Below, in pieces: positions 29,431-38,572 of a stretch of 64,000 bases of DNA. Made by a program: the position numbers and the translations under genes. The number at the start of each line of letters is the position of its first letter. The stretch's first letter is position 1. This DNA comes from Bacillus renqingensis (lineage in GTDB: Bacteria > Bacillota > Bacilli > Bacillales > Cytobacillaceae). The stretch covers positions 1-64,000 of the forward strand of contig NZ_JADDIU010000011.1 in assembly GCF_016464375.1 (NCBI RefSeq), in the 5' to 3' direction. The notes under the pieces were generated by a model. It made no database searches. It had not been told where the DNA came from and saw nothing but the letters and a program-made list of their open reading frames with translations.

Positions 29431-30660
29431 TTATGTGCGGTAGGATGCGTTGATTTTGACATAATCGTAAGTTAAATCGCATCCCCAGGCCGTTGCATTG
29501 TATTCACCTTGATTTAATTCAACAAAAATTTGAACCTTCTCTTGTTCTAGGTAAAGCTTTGCTTGTTCTTCATCAAATGAGGTCGACAAGCCCTTTTCAA
29601 AAACCGGAATGGAGCCTAATGAAACCTTTATCGCGTTAGGTTCAATCGGTACTCCGCTATAGCCGATGGCGGTAACGATACGGCCCCAGTTGGCATCTGT
29701 TCCATAGATGGCCGTTTTGACAAGATTAGAAGAAATAATCGCTTTGGCGACTGCTCGTGCTGCATTCGTACTGAAAGCTCCGTTGACTTGAACCTCGATT
29801 AACTTTGTTGCGCCTTCACCGTCCCGGGCAATTTTTTTCGCTAGTGACTCACAAACGATTTTTAAACCGGTTTTAAACACTTCCCAATCAGGATGGTCTT
29901 TTGTAAGGACGTTATTGCCTGCAAGGCCATTTGCCATGACGACAACCATATCATTTGTACTTGTATCGCCATCAACCGTAATCATATTGAATGTTTGATT
30001 GGTAACTTCTTTTAGGGCAGTCGATAAATCTGCATGGTCAATGTTTGCATCCGTTGTAACAAACCCGAGCATCGTTGCCATGTTTGGGTGAATCATCCCT
30101 GATCCCTTGGCAGCCCCGCCGATGCTGACGGTTTTTCCATCAATATTCAACTGGACACCGATTCGTTTCACGGCTAAATCGGTTGTTAGGATTGCTTGAA
30201 GGAAGTTATTTACGTCTTCATGCTCTTCATGGAGGATTTGCTTGATTCCTGCATTGATTTTTTCCATTGGCAGAAACTCGCCAATGACCCCGGTTGAGGT
30301 AACTGCAACTAAATGGGCTGGAATGCCAAGTTCGTTAGCAAATTGGGATTGCATTTCGTAGGCATCCTTTAATCCTTGCTCACCTGTGCAGGCATTGGCA
30401 TTCGCGGAATTGACAATGATCGCTTGAATTCTATTTTCTTTTGCTAAGCTTTCCTGTGTTACTACTAGTGGTGCCGCCTGAAATACGTTTGTCGTGTATA
30501 CTCCTGCTGCCGTTGCCGGAACTTCCGATACAATATAGCCTAAATCAAGGCGTTTTCTTTTTAAACCGCAATGCAAGCCGCCTGCTTTAAATCCGGTTGG
30601 TAAGGTGACACTCTCATCTTCTAAAATAACAATCTCTTGACTTGTTGTTGCCTGGACCAA
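29431..30660 (-). CDS. argJ: Bifunctional ornithine acetyltransferase / N-acetylglutamate synthase
   Basis: Recycles the acetyl group from N-acetylornithine to glutamate and may also use acetyl-CoA. The 409-aa precursor has the self-cleavage site in GMIHPNMATMLGFVTTDA, where the threonine of ATML becomes the N-terminal nucleophile of the beta chain. Start is a TTG at 30660, seven to eight bases after AAGGGGG. It sits between argC and argB as in B. subtilis. Confidence 0.95.
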   Translation of the reverse strand: MVQATTSQEIVILEDESVTLPTGFKAGGLHCGLKRKRLDLGYIVSEVPATAAGVYTTNVFQAAPLVVTQESLAKENRIQAIIVNSANANACTGEQGLKDAYEMQSQFANELGIPAHLVAVTSTGVIGEFLPMEKINAGIKQILHEEHEDVNNFLQAILTTDLAVKRIGVQLNIDGKTVSIGGAAKGSGMIHPNMATMLGFVTTDANIDHADLSTALKEVTNQTFNMITVDGDTSTNDMVVVMANGLAGNNVLTKDHPDWEVFKTGLKIVCESLAKKIARDGEGATKLIEVQVNGAFSTNAARAVAKAIISSNLVKTAIYGTDANWGRIVTAIGYSGVPIEPNAIKVSLGSIPVFEKGLSTSFDEEQAKLYLEQEKVQIFVELNQGEYNATAWGCDLTYDYVKINASYRT

Positions 30661-30721
30661 TGATGGTTCCCCCTTTTTGTTCCTTTGTTCAGGAATAAGC
30701 GTTATTTTTTCAATCTAATTA

Positions 30722-31759
30722 TTATGGATACATTGGTAATTGGTTAAGACCGCTCCGTTCATCCCAACCAAACATTAGATTGGCGTTTTGGATTGCCTGC
30801 CCGGCTGCCCCTTTGACTAAATTGTCAATGACAGAAATGATCGTCAGCCGGTTTGTTCTTTGATCAACATGGATGCCAATGTCGCAATAATTGCTCCCAA
30901 GCACTTCTTTCGTTGCCGGGATCGTTCCCTCAGGTCTGACTCTGACAAATGGTTTATTTTTATAAAATTCGTTGTATAATTCTACAATTTCTTTTGTTGA
31001 AACCGTTTCATGTAAGTTTAGATACATGGTGCACATAATCCCTCTGGACATTGGAACCAGGTGGGTTGTGAAGCTAATGGTGATTGGAGCGCCGTTTTCA
31101 TCTGATAATACTTGCTCAATCTCCGGTATATGCTGATGTGCTCCTAGTTTATAAGCTTTTAAGTTTTCATTTATTTCCGTATAATGGGAGGTTAGAGAAA
31201 GTCCCCTTCCCGCTCCTGATACCCCGGATTTGGCATCGATAATGATTGACCCCTGCTCTGCCATATCTGCCTTTAAGATGGGCAAAATTCCAAGAGTGGC
31301 TGCGGTTGGATAGCAACCTGGATTGGCGATTAAAGTTGCCGCTTTTATTTGTTCCGGATAAATTTCGCTTAAGCCATAGACTGCCTTTTTAATATATTCA
31401 GTGTCGGCTGGATTGCGCCTATACCATGTTTCGTATTGTTCAGCGGACCTCAGCCGGAAATCACCGGATAGGTCAATACATTTAATCCCTGTTTCCATAA
31501 GCTGCGGAACCAGGCTGCTGCTTACACCCGATGGAGTTGCTAAGAATACAACTTCATTGTTTTCCGCGATACCTGCCGCATCGAATTTTTCCAATGGCTG
31601 CTCCACGATCTCTGATAAGTGAGGATAGCTGTCATTGAAATTGTTTCCTGCTTGAGAGTTGGAAACAACCGTACCAACCTCTAAATATGGGTGCTGATGA
31701 ATCAGCCTTATTAACTCAATCGCCCCATATCCTGTTCCACCGATAATTGCAGCTTTCAT
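30722..31759 (-). CDS. argC: N-acetyl-gamma-glutamyl-phosphate reductase
   Basis: NADPH-dependent reduction of N-acetylglutamyl phosphate. The 345-aa product has AIIGGTGYGAIELIRLIH at the N-terminus and the catalytic cysteine in LIANPGCYPTAATLG. I place the start at the ATG at 31759 after GGGAG; an in-frame GTG five codons upstream overlaps that box. It is the first gene of the argCJBD-carAB-argF cluster and directly follows a promoter covered by ARG boxes. Confidence 0.95.
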   Translation of the reverse strand: MKAAIIGGTGYGAIELIRLIHQHPYLEVGTVVSNSQAGNNFNDSYPHLSEIVEQPLEKFDAAGIAENNEVVFLATPSGVSSSLVPQLMETGIKCIDLSGDFRLRSAEQYETWYRRNPADTEYIKKAVYGLSEIYPEQIKAATLIANPGCYPTAATLGILPILKADMAEQGSIIIDAKSGVSGAGRGLSLTSHYTEINENLKAYKLGAHQHIPEIEQVLSDENGAPITISFTTHLVPMSRGIMCTMYLNLHETVSTKEIVELYNEFYKNKPFVRVRPEGTIPATKEVLGSNYCDIGIHVDQRTNRLTIISVIDNLVKGAAGQAIQNANLMFGWDERSGLNQLPMYP

Positions 31760-31785
31760 TTCTTCAACTCCCACGCTTTCATTAA

Positions 31786-31825
31786 TATTGAATTATTATA
31801 CAGTTATATATATAATTATTCAATA
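31786..31825. promoter_or_regulatory. Paired ARG boxes over the argC promoter
   Basis: Two 15-base arms, TATTGAATTATTATA and TATAATTATTCAATA, match as an inverted repeat at 13 of 15 positions with a 10-base spacer. Each resembles the ArgR/AhrC half TGAATWWWWA. The whole promoter lies inside the dyad, so bound regulator would exclude RNA polymerase when arginine is plentiful. Confidence 0.75.
31795..31823 (-). promoter_or_regulatory. SigA promoter of the argC operon
   Basis: On the minus strand TTGAAT (31818-31823), a 17-base spacer, and a perfect TATAAT (31795-31800). Confidence 0.8.
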
Positions 31826-31875
31826 GGAAAATGATTAATTTTTCAGTCTTTATCGATATTTTAGTCGGCTTTATT

Positions 31876-31889
31876 TGCAAGCGATTACA
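31876..31889. promoter_or_regulatory. cre-like site upstream of the argC promoter
   Basis: TGCAAGCGATTACA matches the cre consensus TGWAANCGNTNWCA at 13 of 14 positions, about 55 bases upstream of the -35 box. It is a weak candidate for CcpA input into arginine genes. Confidence 0.3.
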
Positions 31890-31967
31890 TTCATAGGAAA
31901 TACTCTTGGCAAAAAACATTCATGATTTGGAGCCCATGTAATGAATAAACATTTAAACAGAAAAAGA

Positions 31968-31993
31968 GCCAATAGTGTTAAATTGGCTCAATA
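31968..31993 (-). terminator. Terminator downstream of aroD
   Basis: On the minus strand GAGCCAAT, TTAACACT, ATTGGCTC, then TTTTTCTG. Transcripts from aroKD would pass through repeat copy B before reaching it. Confidence 0.75.
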
Positions 31994-32094
31994 TATTTTC
32001 CGTTTTTTTTCATGGTCAATAAATAAACTACTAAAATACTTATAAAGATAGATAAGGTTTAAGATCTTTCTTTATAGTATCAGAATTTATATGT

Positions 32095-32322
32095 TTTCGA
32101 CTTTGAGAATTGTCCAGCTTCAGCGCCCTAGCGGCGAGACGCCTTCGCTCTCCGCCCTACGATAAGTCAACATCGGTTCGCTTGCGCTCACCGTGTTTCC
32201 TTTATCTCAGTTGGAGGCTCCACAAGGAAGGCTTCGGCAGCATCAGCATCGCACGAAGGAAAAGCGATAGCTTTTTCAAGGAGGCCATACGCCGCTGACC
32301 AGGGCGCTTGCGCTTTTCTTAT
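32095..32322 (-). repeat. Long intergenic repeat, copy B
   Basis: Reverse-orientation copy: it ends in GCGCTTGCGCTTTTCTTATA and begins TTTTCGACTTTGAGAATTGT. It contains the same internal modules as copy A, including a segment with GTGTTTCCTTTATCTCAGTT. It lies directly downstream of aroD. Confidence 0.8.
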
Positions 32323-32332
32323 AACAACCTAA

Positions 32333-33088
32333 TTATTGTAAAAGATTTATTGCTCTTCTTAGTTCCAATACTGCAATTTGACCAGGGGCAGACTTTTTTC
32401 CAGCAGAACCAAATGTCACGGCCGAACCAAACGTCCCTCCGGCGAGACGGCTGATTACACCATTATGCCCCATTGAAATAGTAATAATCGGTCTGTCAGC
32501 ATATTGGGTATACATAGTATTTGTAGCAGCCAACAAGGTCAATACATCTGCAGAAGATGTTGGCATCACTGCAATTTTCGGTAAATCACCGCCTAAATCC
32601 TGGGCTTTTCGCAACCGTGAGATAATTTCTTCTTTTGAGGGGGTCTTCTCAAAATCATGATTAGAAATGATGACAAATACACCTTTTGAATGGGCCTTTT
32701 CAACTAAAATTTGGATTACCTTTTCTTCATTAAATAACTCAATATCAATCATATCCGCATTTCCGGTTTCAATGATTGCTTTGTTCAGTTCTATGTAATA
32801 CTCCAGGCCAATCTCTCTTTCACCGCCTTCTTTTGCGCTTCTGAAAGTAAAAATAATGGGAGTCTCTTTGAGAATCGCTCGAATGTGGGTAAGTGCATCT
32901 TTCACCTTTTCTATCTCATCAACCTGCTCGAAAAAGTCTGCACGCCATTCCACGAGATCCAAATCAAGTGTTTTTAATCTAGCTGCTTCTTCTAATAGGT
33001 CCGTTAATGACCTGGCAACCATTGGAACACAGATTTTAGGGGTCCCCTCCCCAATGGTAATTCCACGGACTGTTATGTTTTTTTTCAT
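32333..33088 (-). CDS. aroD: 3-dehydroquinate dehydratase, type I
   Basis: Third step of the shikimate pathway (dehydroquinate to dehydroshikimate) by a Schiff-base mechanism. The 251-aa product has the type I pattern: LVEWRADFFEQ near the start, the catalytic histidine in VIISNHDFEKTPS, the lysine in GDLPKIAVMP and ISMGHNGVISRLAGG. It follows aroK after 5 bases. Confidence 0.93.
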   Translation of the reverse strand: MKKNITVRGITIGEGTPKICVPMVARSLTDLLEEAARLKTLDLDLVEWRADFFEQVDEIEKVKDALTHIRAILKETPIIFTFRSAKEGGEREIGLEYYIELNKAIIETGNADMIDIELFNEEKVIQILVEKAHSKGVFVIISNHDFEKTPSKEEIISRLRKAQDLGGDLPKIAVMPTSSADVLTLLAATNTMYTQYADRPIITISMGHNGVISRLAGGTFGSAVTFGSAGKKSAPGQIAVLELRRAINLLQ

Positions 33089-33093
33089 GCTTT

Positions 33094-33606
33094 CTATTCC
33101 ACCTTTTGGAGAATTTCCTCGACAATTTCTTCGGGATTTTTGTGATCAACCGAAACCCGTATATGATGATTGTTGTAAATTGCTTGCCGATTATTAAAAA
33201 GTTCTTCCATTTCTTCGATCGTTTTTCCTTGGAGAACGGGGCGGTTGTCGATAATTAGACTGAGCCTGTCTTTCCAGTTTTCAAACGATATACTTAAATA
33301 AATAACCGTCCCTTTCGATAAACAGATTTTTTTGATTTCCTCCTGCAGGAATGCTCCCCCGCCAACAGAAATAATCTTTTGTTTTGATTCAGCGAGGCTC
33401 GCAATTAATTCTTTTTCCCGATTTCTGAATGTCTTTTCACCAAACCTATTAAAAATCTCCGGTATCGGTAAATTGAATTCTTTTTCAATTTCTTCATCTA
33501 TGTCTATGAATTCCCACTTAAGTTTTTCAGCCAGCAGCTTTGAAACGGTCGTCTTTCCGACTCCCATGAAACCGATGAGTATAATACTTTTTTCTTTATT
33601 AATCAC
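33094..33606 (-). CDS. aroK: Shikimate kinase
   Basis: Phosphorylates shikimate. The 170-aa product has the P-loop GFMGVGKTTVSK, the shikimate-binding DIDEEIE, the FRNREKE arginine segment, VGGGAFL and the lid arginine in IDNRPVL. It forms a two-gene operon with aroD. The ATG is preceded by a short GGGGATG run rather than a classical box. Confidence 0.92.
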   Translation of the reverse strand: MINKEKSIILIGFMGVGKTTVSKLLAEKLKWEFIDIDEEIEKEFNLPIPEIFNRFGEKTFRNREKELIASLAESKQKIISVGGGAFLQEEIKKICLSKGTVIYLSISFENWKDRLSLIIDNRPVLQGKTIEEMEELFNNRQAIYNNHHIRVSVDHKNPEEIVEEILQKVE

Positions 33607-33773
33607 TTACATCCCCCTACTGTAAACGAACAATCTTTAGGTTATTATAAATCTTCTGATTATATAAGACAAAAATTATTTTTTAGGGCTAAGCTATCTT
33701 TTTATTGCCTATACGCTACCGTGGACCTCTTTTTTCCGGCCCCTCGGTAGCACGGTAATGTATACTTCAACAT

Positions 33774-33803
33774 AAAAAGAGACCCCAAAGTAAAGCGGGC
33801 CTT
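33774..33803 (-). terminator. Terminator of the peptide transporter operon
   Basis: On the minus strand AGGCCC, loop GCTTTACTTTG, GGGTCT, then CTTTTTATG. Confidence 0.65.
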
Positions 33804-33809
33804 CTGTTA

Positions 33810-34709
33810 TTAGTTCTTCATCTTCGGATCGAGAACATCTCTTAACCCGTCCCCCATCAGGTTAAACCCTAATACCGTCAACATAATCGCCATCCCTGGG
33901 AAAAATAGAGTCCAAGGGGCATTGGTAATATAGTTTTTTGAATCGGCCAGCATTTTCCCCCATTCAGGTGTTGGCGGTTGCGCTCCCATGCCTAAAAATC
34001 CTAATGCCGCTGCTTCAATAATTGCCGTGGCAATCGCCAATGTGGCCTGAACGATTACTGGCGAGATACTGTTTGGTAAGATATGCCGAAAGAGAATCCG
34101 GGAATCTTTCATTCCAATCGCCCGGGCCGACATAATATATTCTTCTTGTTTGATACTTAACACTTTTGAACGCACAAGCCTGCCGAAATTTGGCACGTTG
34201 ATAACCGCAATCGCGATCAAAGCGTTTTGTAATGACGGTCCGAGAATGGCGACAACAGCAATCGCTAATAAAATGCTCGGGAAGGCCAGCATAATGTCAA
34301 AGATACGGGAAATGATCGTATCTACCCAGCGCCCGTAGTATCCGGCCACAATCCCAAGAAATGTCCCGACAACAACAGACCCTAAAACGGAGAAAAAACC
34401 GACCCATAAGGAAATTCTCGAACCGTATAAAACCCGGGAAAAGATATCGCGTCCAAAGTCGTCGGTCCCAAACCAATGTTTACTCGAAGGGGCCTGCATC
34501 CGCTCCGACATGACCTGCTCTTTAAAGCCGTAAGGGGCAATCCACGGGACAATGATGGCGATTATGATAAAAAAGATAACAATCCCTAGGCCGATGACGG
34601 CTAAACGATTTTTACAAAAGGACTGCCATGCCTCTTTCCATGGTGGGACCAACTTTTCTTCGACGGGTAACGACTCTATATCAACTGTATTTTTTGCAAG
34701 TTCTGCCAC
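33810..34709 (-). CDS. Peptide ABC transporter permease (AppC/DppC type)
   Basis: Second inner-membrane subunit of a peptide importer, 299 aa. It has a long cytoplasmic N-terminus, the OppC-type first helix (AVIGLGIVIFFIIIAIIVPW), the HWFGTDDFGRDIFSRVLYGS loop and the EAA motif (AARAIGMKDSRILFRHILPNS). It follows the AppB-like permease after 15 bases. The closing residues GLRDVLDPKMKN are typical of the family. Confidence 0.9.
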   Translation of the reverse strand: MAELAKNTVDIESLPVEEKLVPPWKEAWQSFCKNRLAVIGLGIVIFFIIIAIIVPWIAPYGFKEQVMSERMQAPSSKHWFGTDDFGRDIFSRVLYGSRISLWVGFFSVLGSVVVGTFLGIVAGYYGRWVDTIISRIFDIMLAFPSILLAIAVVAILGPSLQNALIAIAVINVPNFGRLVRSKVLSIKQEEYIMSARAIGMKDSRILFRHILPNSISPVIVQATLAIATAIIEAAALGFLGMGAQPPTPEWGKMLADSKNYITNAPWTLFFPGMAIMLTVLGFNLMGDGLRDVLDPKMKN

Positions 34710-34724
34710 TTAAAACATCCCTCC

Positions 34725-35741
34725 TTACTTCGAATATTTTATACGCGGATCGATCAAAACGTATAAGAGGTCCACGACTAAATTGATGAGGACAAAGATG
34801 GCGGCAATCACCAGAATCCCGGACTGGATAACCGGATAATCACGATAACCAATCGCATCATATAAGTAGATGCCAATTCCCGGCCAGCCAAAGATGGTTT
34901 CGGTTAAAATCGCTCCCCCTAATAAAAGACCGGTTTGGAGACCGATAACGGTTAGAACAGGGATAATCGCATTTTTCAAAGAATGCTTGTACACTACCCA
35001 AAACATTCTCAAGCCTTTGGCTCTGGCAGTACGAATGTAATCCGACTTCATGACTTCAAGCATCGTGGCACGCGTCATTCTGGCGATAATCGCCATGGGG
35101 ATAGTCGCAAGTGCCGCACTCGGTAAAATTAAATGCTGGAGCACTACTTTAAATTGATCAAATCTTCCCTGTATAAGTGTGTCGAATAAATAAATATTGG
35201 TTATTGAGGCAACAGGATCCCTGACATTCTCTCTTCCCGTTGTCGGCAGCCAGCCTAATTCTATCGAAAATAACCATTGTCCCATTAAACCAAGCCAGAA
35301 AATGGGCATTGATACACCGATTAAGGCAAATACCATTGCTGCATAATCAAACCATGATTTGGAAAACCAGGCACTAATAATCCCGGCATTTACCCCGATA
35401 ATAATCGCGATGACGATTGCAACTAACGTTAATTCTATCGTTGCGATTAAGTAAGGCCATATTTCTTCATTGATCGGACCCCTCGTCCGCAATGAAACGC
35501 CTAAATCTCCATGCAATAAGGCTTTAATATAGTCAAAATATTGTATGTACCACGGTTGATCAAGTCCTAACTGTCTTGTCAGCTCTGCAATGGATTCCTT
35601 TGTCGCCCTTTGTCCGAGGATAACCTGCGCTGGATTTCCGGGAATCGCGTGAATGATGGCAAAAACAATCAAAGTCATTCCAATTAAAACTGGTATTAAT
35701 GAAAAAATCCGCCGGACTGTATAGGTTAGCACTTTATTCAC
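34725..35741 (-). CDS. Peptide ABC transporter permease (AppB/DppB type)
   Basis: First permease of the peptide importer, 338 aa, with six membrane segments. Landmarks are the N-terminal TYTVRRIFSLIPVLIGMTLI, the AIPGNPAQVILGQRATKES loop, the EAA motif (TARAKGLRMFWVVYKHSLKN) and the closing LLYVLIDPRIKYSK. The 200-base gap between the binding-protein gene and this gene holds five exact-period 21-bp repeats, unusual inside an operon. Confidence 0.9.
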   Translation of the reverse strand: MNKVLTYTVRRIFSLIPVLIGMTLIVFAIIHAIPGNPAQVILGQRATKESIAELTRQLGLDQPWYIQYFDYIKALLHGDLGVSLRTRGPINEEIWPYLIATIELTLVAIVIAIIIGVNAGIISAWFSKSWFDYAAMVFALIGVSMPIFWLGLMGQWLFSIELGWLPTTGRENVRDPVASITNIYLFDTLIQGRFDQFKVVLQHLILPSAALATIPMAIIARMTRATMLEVMKSDYIRTARAKGLRMFWVVYKHSLKNAIIPVLTVIGLQTGLLLGGAILTETIFGWPGIGIYLYDAIGYRDYPVIQSGILVIAAIFVLINLVVDLLYVLIDPRIKYSK

Positions 35742-35765
35742 CTCTTTTTTTCGGTTCTTTTTTGG

Positions 35766-35870
35766 TTCGCGGATAAATAGCTTGCATTCGCGGATATCAT
35801 CCTAGAATTCGCGGATAATGGACTCAAATTCGCGGATATAATCCAAATATTCGCGGATAAATTGTTCAAA
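35766..35870. repeat. Five 21-bp tandem repeats with core TTCGCGGATA
   Basis: The 10-mer TTCGCGGATA starts at 35766, 35787, 35808, 35829 and 35850, an exact 21-base period. The 11 bases between cores vary (for example AATAGCTTGCA, TCATCCTAGAA). They lie between the binding-protein and permease genes of the same operon. Read on the minus strand the unit is TATCCGCGAA, similar to the ATATCTGCAA units at 257-357. Confidence 0.9.
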
Positions 35871-35943
35871 AAATATTTTTCCTAAAAAATTTCTCGCTTT
35901 GTTGGCAAAAGGGGAGGCAAAGCAACCTCCCCCCTACCACTTA

Positions 35944-37560
35944 CTATTTAAATTCAACCTTGCTCAGGCACTCGGAACCAGTTGGATGTGGCAGATAGTT
36001 TGCCACGTCCTTTGATGCAGCCAAAAGCGGTGTGGTGTGAACAAGCGGCACCCATGGAGCATCTTCATGGATGATTTCTTGTGCTTTCTTATAAAGCTCG
36101 TTACGCTTCTCTTGATCTGCAACAGTTTGCGCTTCGATTAAGATATCATGCAATTTGTCATTGCTGTATTGTGCATTGTTATTACTGCCGATGCTATCCT
36201 TATCAAGCAATGTGTAAAGGAAGTTGTCAGGGTCACCGTTATCACCGGTCCAGCCCATCATGAACATGTCAAAATCACCTTTTGTCGCCTTATCTACATA
36301 AGTCGCCCAGTCAACAGATTTGATCTTCGCTTTGACATTAATTTTACTAAGGCTTTCTTGGACTACTTCGGCGATCTTTTGAGCTTCCGGCATGTATGGA
36401 CGTGCGACTGGCATTGCCCATAAGTCAATTGTGAAGCCTTTCTCAAATCCTGCTTCCTTAAGTAGTGCCTTCGCCTTGTCTAAATCATACGGATACTCCT
36501 GAATGGCATCATTGTAGCCTTCAATGGATGGCGGCATTGGGTTCTTGGCAGCCTCTGCTTTACCGCCATAGAAGGCCTCAATAATTGTCTTCTTATCAAT
36601 AGCATGATTGATTGCCTGACGAACCAGCTTATTGTCAAATGGCTTACGAGTAGTAGTTAAGCCAAGGTAACCAACGTTCATTGATGGACGCTCGATGATT
36701 TGAAGTTTGTCATTAGCGGTAACGGTTGCCTCATCTGAGTTATTTAACCCGTCCATTACGTCAATTTCACCGTTTGCAAGGGCATTAAGACGTGCCGTGT
36801 TTTCCGGGATCACACGGAAAATGATTTTGTTTAACTTTGGTAGACCTTTATCCCAATAGTCAGGGTTCTTTTCGACGACAATCCGATCATTCGGTTTCCA
36901 CTCAACGAACTTGAACGGTCCCGTTCCGACTGGATGGCTTCTGAAATCGTCTCCATATTTCTTCAATGCCTCCGGGCTGGCAATGCCAAACATGGACATC
37001 GCTAAGTTCTTCAGGAATGGGGCTTGCGGCCTTTTCAAGTTAAATTGTACAGTATGGTCATCAAGGGCTTTAATCTCTTTGATGACGTGGCCCTCGTCTT
37101 TCTTATAACCGCCAAACATTGTGTAATAAGGGAACTTTTTTTCATCGCCGTTCATCCAGCGATCAAAGTTGTAGATTACAGCATCGGCATTGAAATCAGT
37201 GCCGTCATGGAACTTTACCCCTTGACGGAGATGAAAAGTGTATGTTAACCCATCATCTGAAACGTCCCATTTTTCGGCTAGTCCCGGTTTAATGGTCGTA
37301 TCTTGCTCCCCATAATTTAATAATGTTTCAAAAATATTAATCGTTACTTTAAAGGTTTCACCTTCCGTAGTCGTAATTGGATCCAACGAAACAGAATCAC
37401 CACCGCGGCCATAGACAAGAGTGTCTTTAGCTGGGCTGCCACCTTCTGCCGGCTTCTTTTTTCCACCTGCTTCATTATTGGTTTTGCTGCTGCAGCCTAC
37501 AAGAAACAGGCTAATGGCTAGTAAAGAAACTAGCAGCGCTTTAAATGTCTTATTCTTCAT
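35944..37560 (-). CDS. Peptide-binding lipoprotein (SBP family 5, DppA-like)
   Basis: Extracellular solute-binding protein, 538 aa. It has a lipoprotein signal peptide ending in the lipobox LVGC (Cys23), then the family 5 signatures ITTTEGETFKVTINIFETLL, LTYTFHLRQGVKFHDGTDFN and MMGWTGDNGDPDNFLYTLLD. The last resembles dipeptide-binding DppA more than long-peptide OppA. It is the third gene of a D-F-A-B-C ordered peptide operon. An SBP with its own excess expression often has a processing or attenuation site downstream; here the 21-bp repeats occupy that position. Confidence 0.9.
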   Translation of the reverse strand: MKNKTFKALLVSLLAISLFLVGCSSKTNNEAGGKKKPAEGGSPAKDTLVYGRGGDSVSLDPITTTEGETFKVTINIFETLLNYGEQDTTIKPGLAEKWDVSDDGLTYTFHLRQGVKFHDGTDFNADAVIYNFDRWMNGDEKKFPYYTMFGGYKKDEGHVIKEIKALDDHTVQFNLKRPQAPFLKNLAMSMFGIASPEALKKYGDDFRSHPVGTGPFKFVEWKPNDRIVVEKNPDYWDKGLPKLNKIIFRVIPENTARLNALANGEIDVMDGLNNSDEATVTANDKLQIIERPSMNVGYLGLTTTRKPFDNKLVRQAINHAIDKKTIIEAFYGGKAEAAKNPMPPSIEGYNDAIQEYPYDLDKAKALLKEAGFEKGFTIDLWAMPVARPYMPEAQKIAEVVQESLSKINVKAKIKSVDWATYVDKATKGDFDMFMMGWTGDNGDPDNFLYTLLDKDSIGSNNNAQYSNDKLHDILIEAQTVADQEKRNELYKKAQEIIHEDAPWVPLVHTTPLLAASKDVANYLPHPTGSECLSKVEFK

Positions 37561-37603
37561 TTGCTTACCCCCTTGTATTTTTGTATATCATAAGTGCCGC
37601 CCA

Positions 37604-38572
37604 TCACTCGTTATATAAGTGACAAGCAACATAATGACCGTTAAAGATGCGTTCGATTGGTCTGGTCGTTTTGCATATATTCATACACTCCCTGCATCGT
37701 GTATGGAAGGCACAGCCTGATGGCGGATTTGCTGGACTTGGCAGATCTCCCTCTATTAAAATGGTTTCCTTCTTGATATCCGGGTCCGGGATGGGGACAG
37801 CGGAAAGAAGTGCTTTTGTATAAGGATGTAATGGATTTTCATAAAGCTCTTCACTCTCGGCTAACTCGATTAATCTCCCTAAATACATCACGCCTACCCG
37901 ATCACTAATATGGCGAACTACCCCTAAATCATGGGCGATAAAGAGATAAGTGAGTTGAAACTCCTTTTGAATATCCTTCATCAGGTTTAGAACCTGAGCC
38001 TGAATCGATACGTCAAGTGCAGAAACGGGCTCATCGGCGATAATCAGCTTCGGCTTGGTCATTAATGCCCTCGCAATCCCAATTCGCTGGCGCTGGCCGC
38101 CGCTGAATTGATGCGGGTACCGCTTGGCATGATAACTGCTTAGGCCAACTACCTCAAGCATTTCCTTCACCCGTTTCCTGCGCTCCTCCTTCGTCCCGAT
38201 TCCATGGACTATTAGCGGCTCTTCTAAAATCTGTTCGACCGAATGCCTTGGGTTCAAAGATGCATACGGATCCTGGAAGACCATTTGGATGTCACGACGG
38301 ATTTTTCGTAATTCTGTTTTAGACATGCTGGTAATCTCTTGATCTTCAAAAACAATCTTTCCCTCGCTCGCCTCTATTAAACGTATAAGAAGCCGGCCGG
38401 TTGTCGATTTGCCGCAGCCGGACTCCCCAACAATCCCTAATGTTTCCCCTTTTTTTACGTAAAAAGAGACATCGTCCACCGCTTTGACTTCCCCCTGTTT
38501 CTTCCCTAGAAGGCCGCCTGTAAGGGGGAAATACTTTTTAAGACCGTTTACCTCAAGAAGGAACTCCGACAT
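37604..38572 (-). CDS. Peptide ABC transporter ATP-binding protein (AppF/DppF type)
   Basis: Second ATPase of the peptide importer. Walker A GESGCGKSTTGR, signature FSGGQRQRIGIARAL, Walker B LIIADEPVSALD and the OppF-type C-terminal extension with cysteines (GCAFHTRCRECMNIC), which in relatives bind an iron-sulfur cluster. The ATG at 38572 is preferred over the ATG two codons upstream, because GAGGGAG is six bases from it. It overlaps the D gene by 20 bases. Confidence 0.9.
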   Translation of the reverse strand: MSEFLLEVNGLKKYFPLTGGLLGKKQGEVKAVDDVSFYVKKGETLGIVGESGCGKSTTGRLLIRLIEASEGKIVFEDQEITSMSKTELRKIRRDIQMVFQDPYASLNPRHSVEQILEEPLIVHGIGTKEERRKRVKEMLEVVGLSSYHAKRYPHQFSGGQRQRIGIARALMTKPKLIIADEPVSALDVSIQAQVLNLMKDIQKEFQLTYLFIAHDLGVVRHISDRVGVMYLGRLIELAESEELYENPLHPYTKALLSAVPIPDPDIKKETILIEGDLPSPANPPSGCAFHTRCRECMNICKTTRPIERIFNGHYVACHLYNE

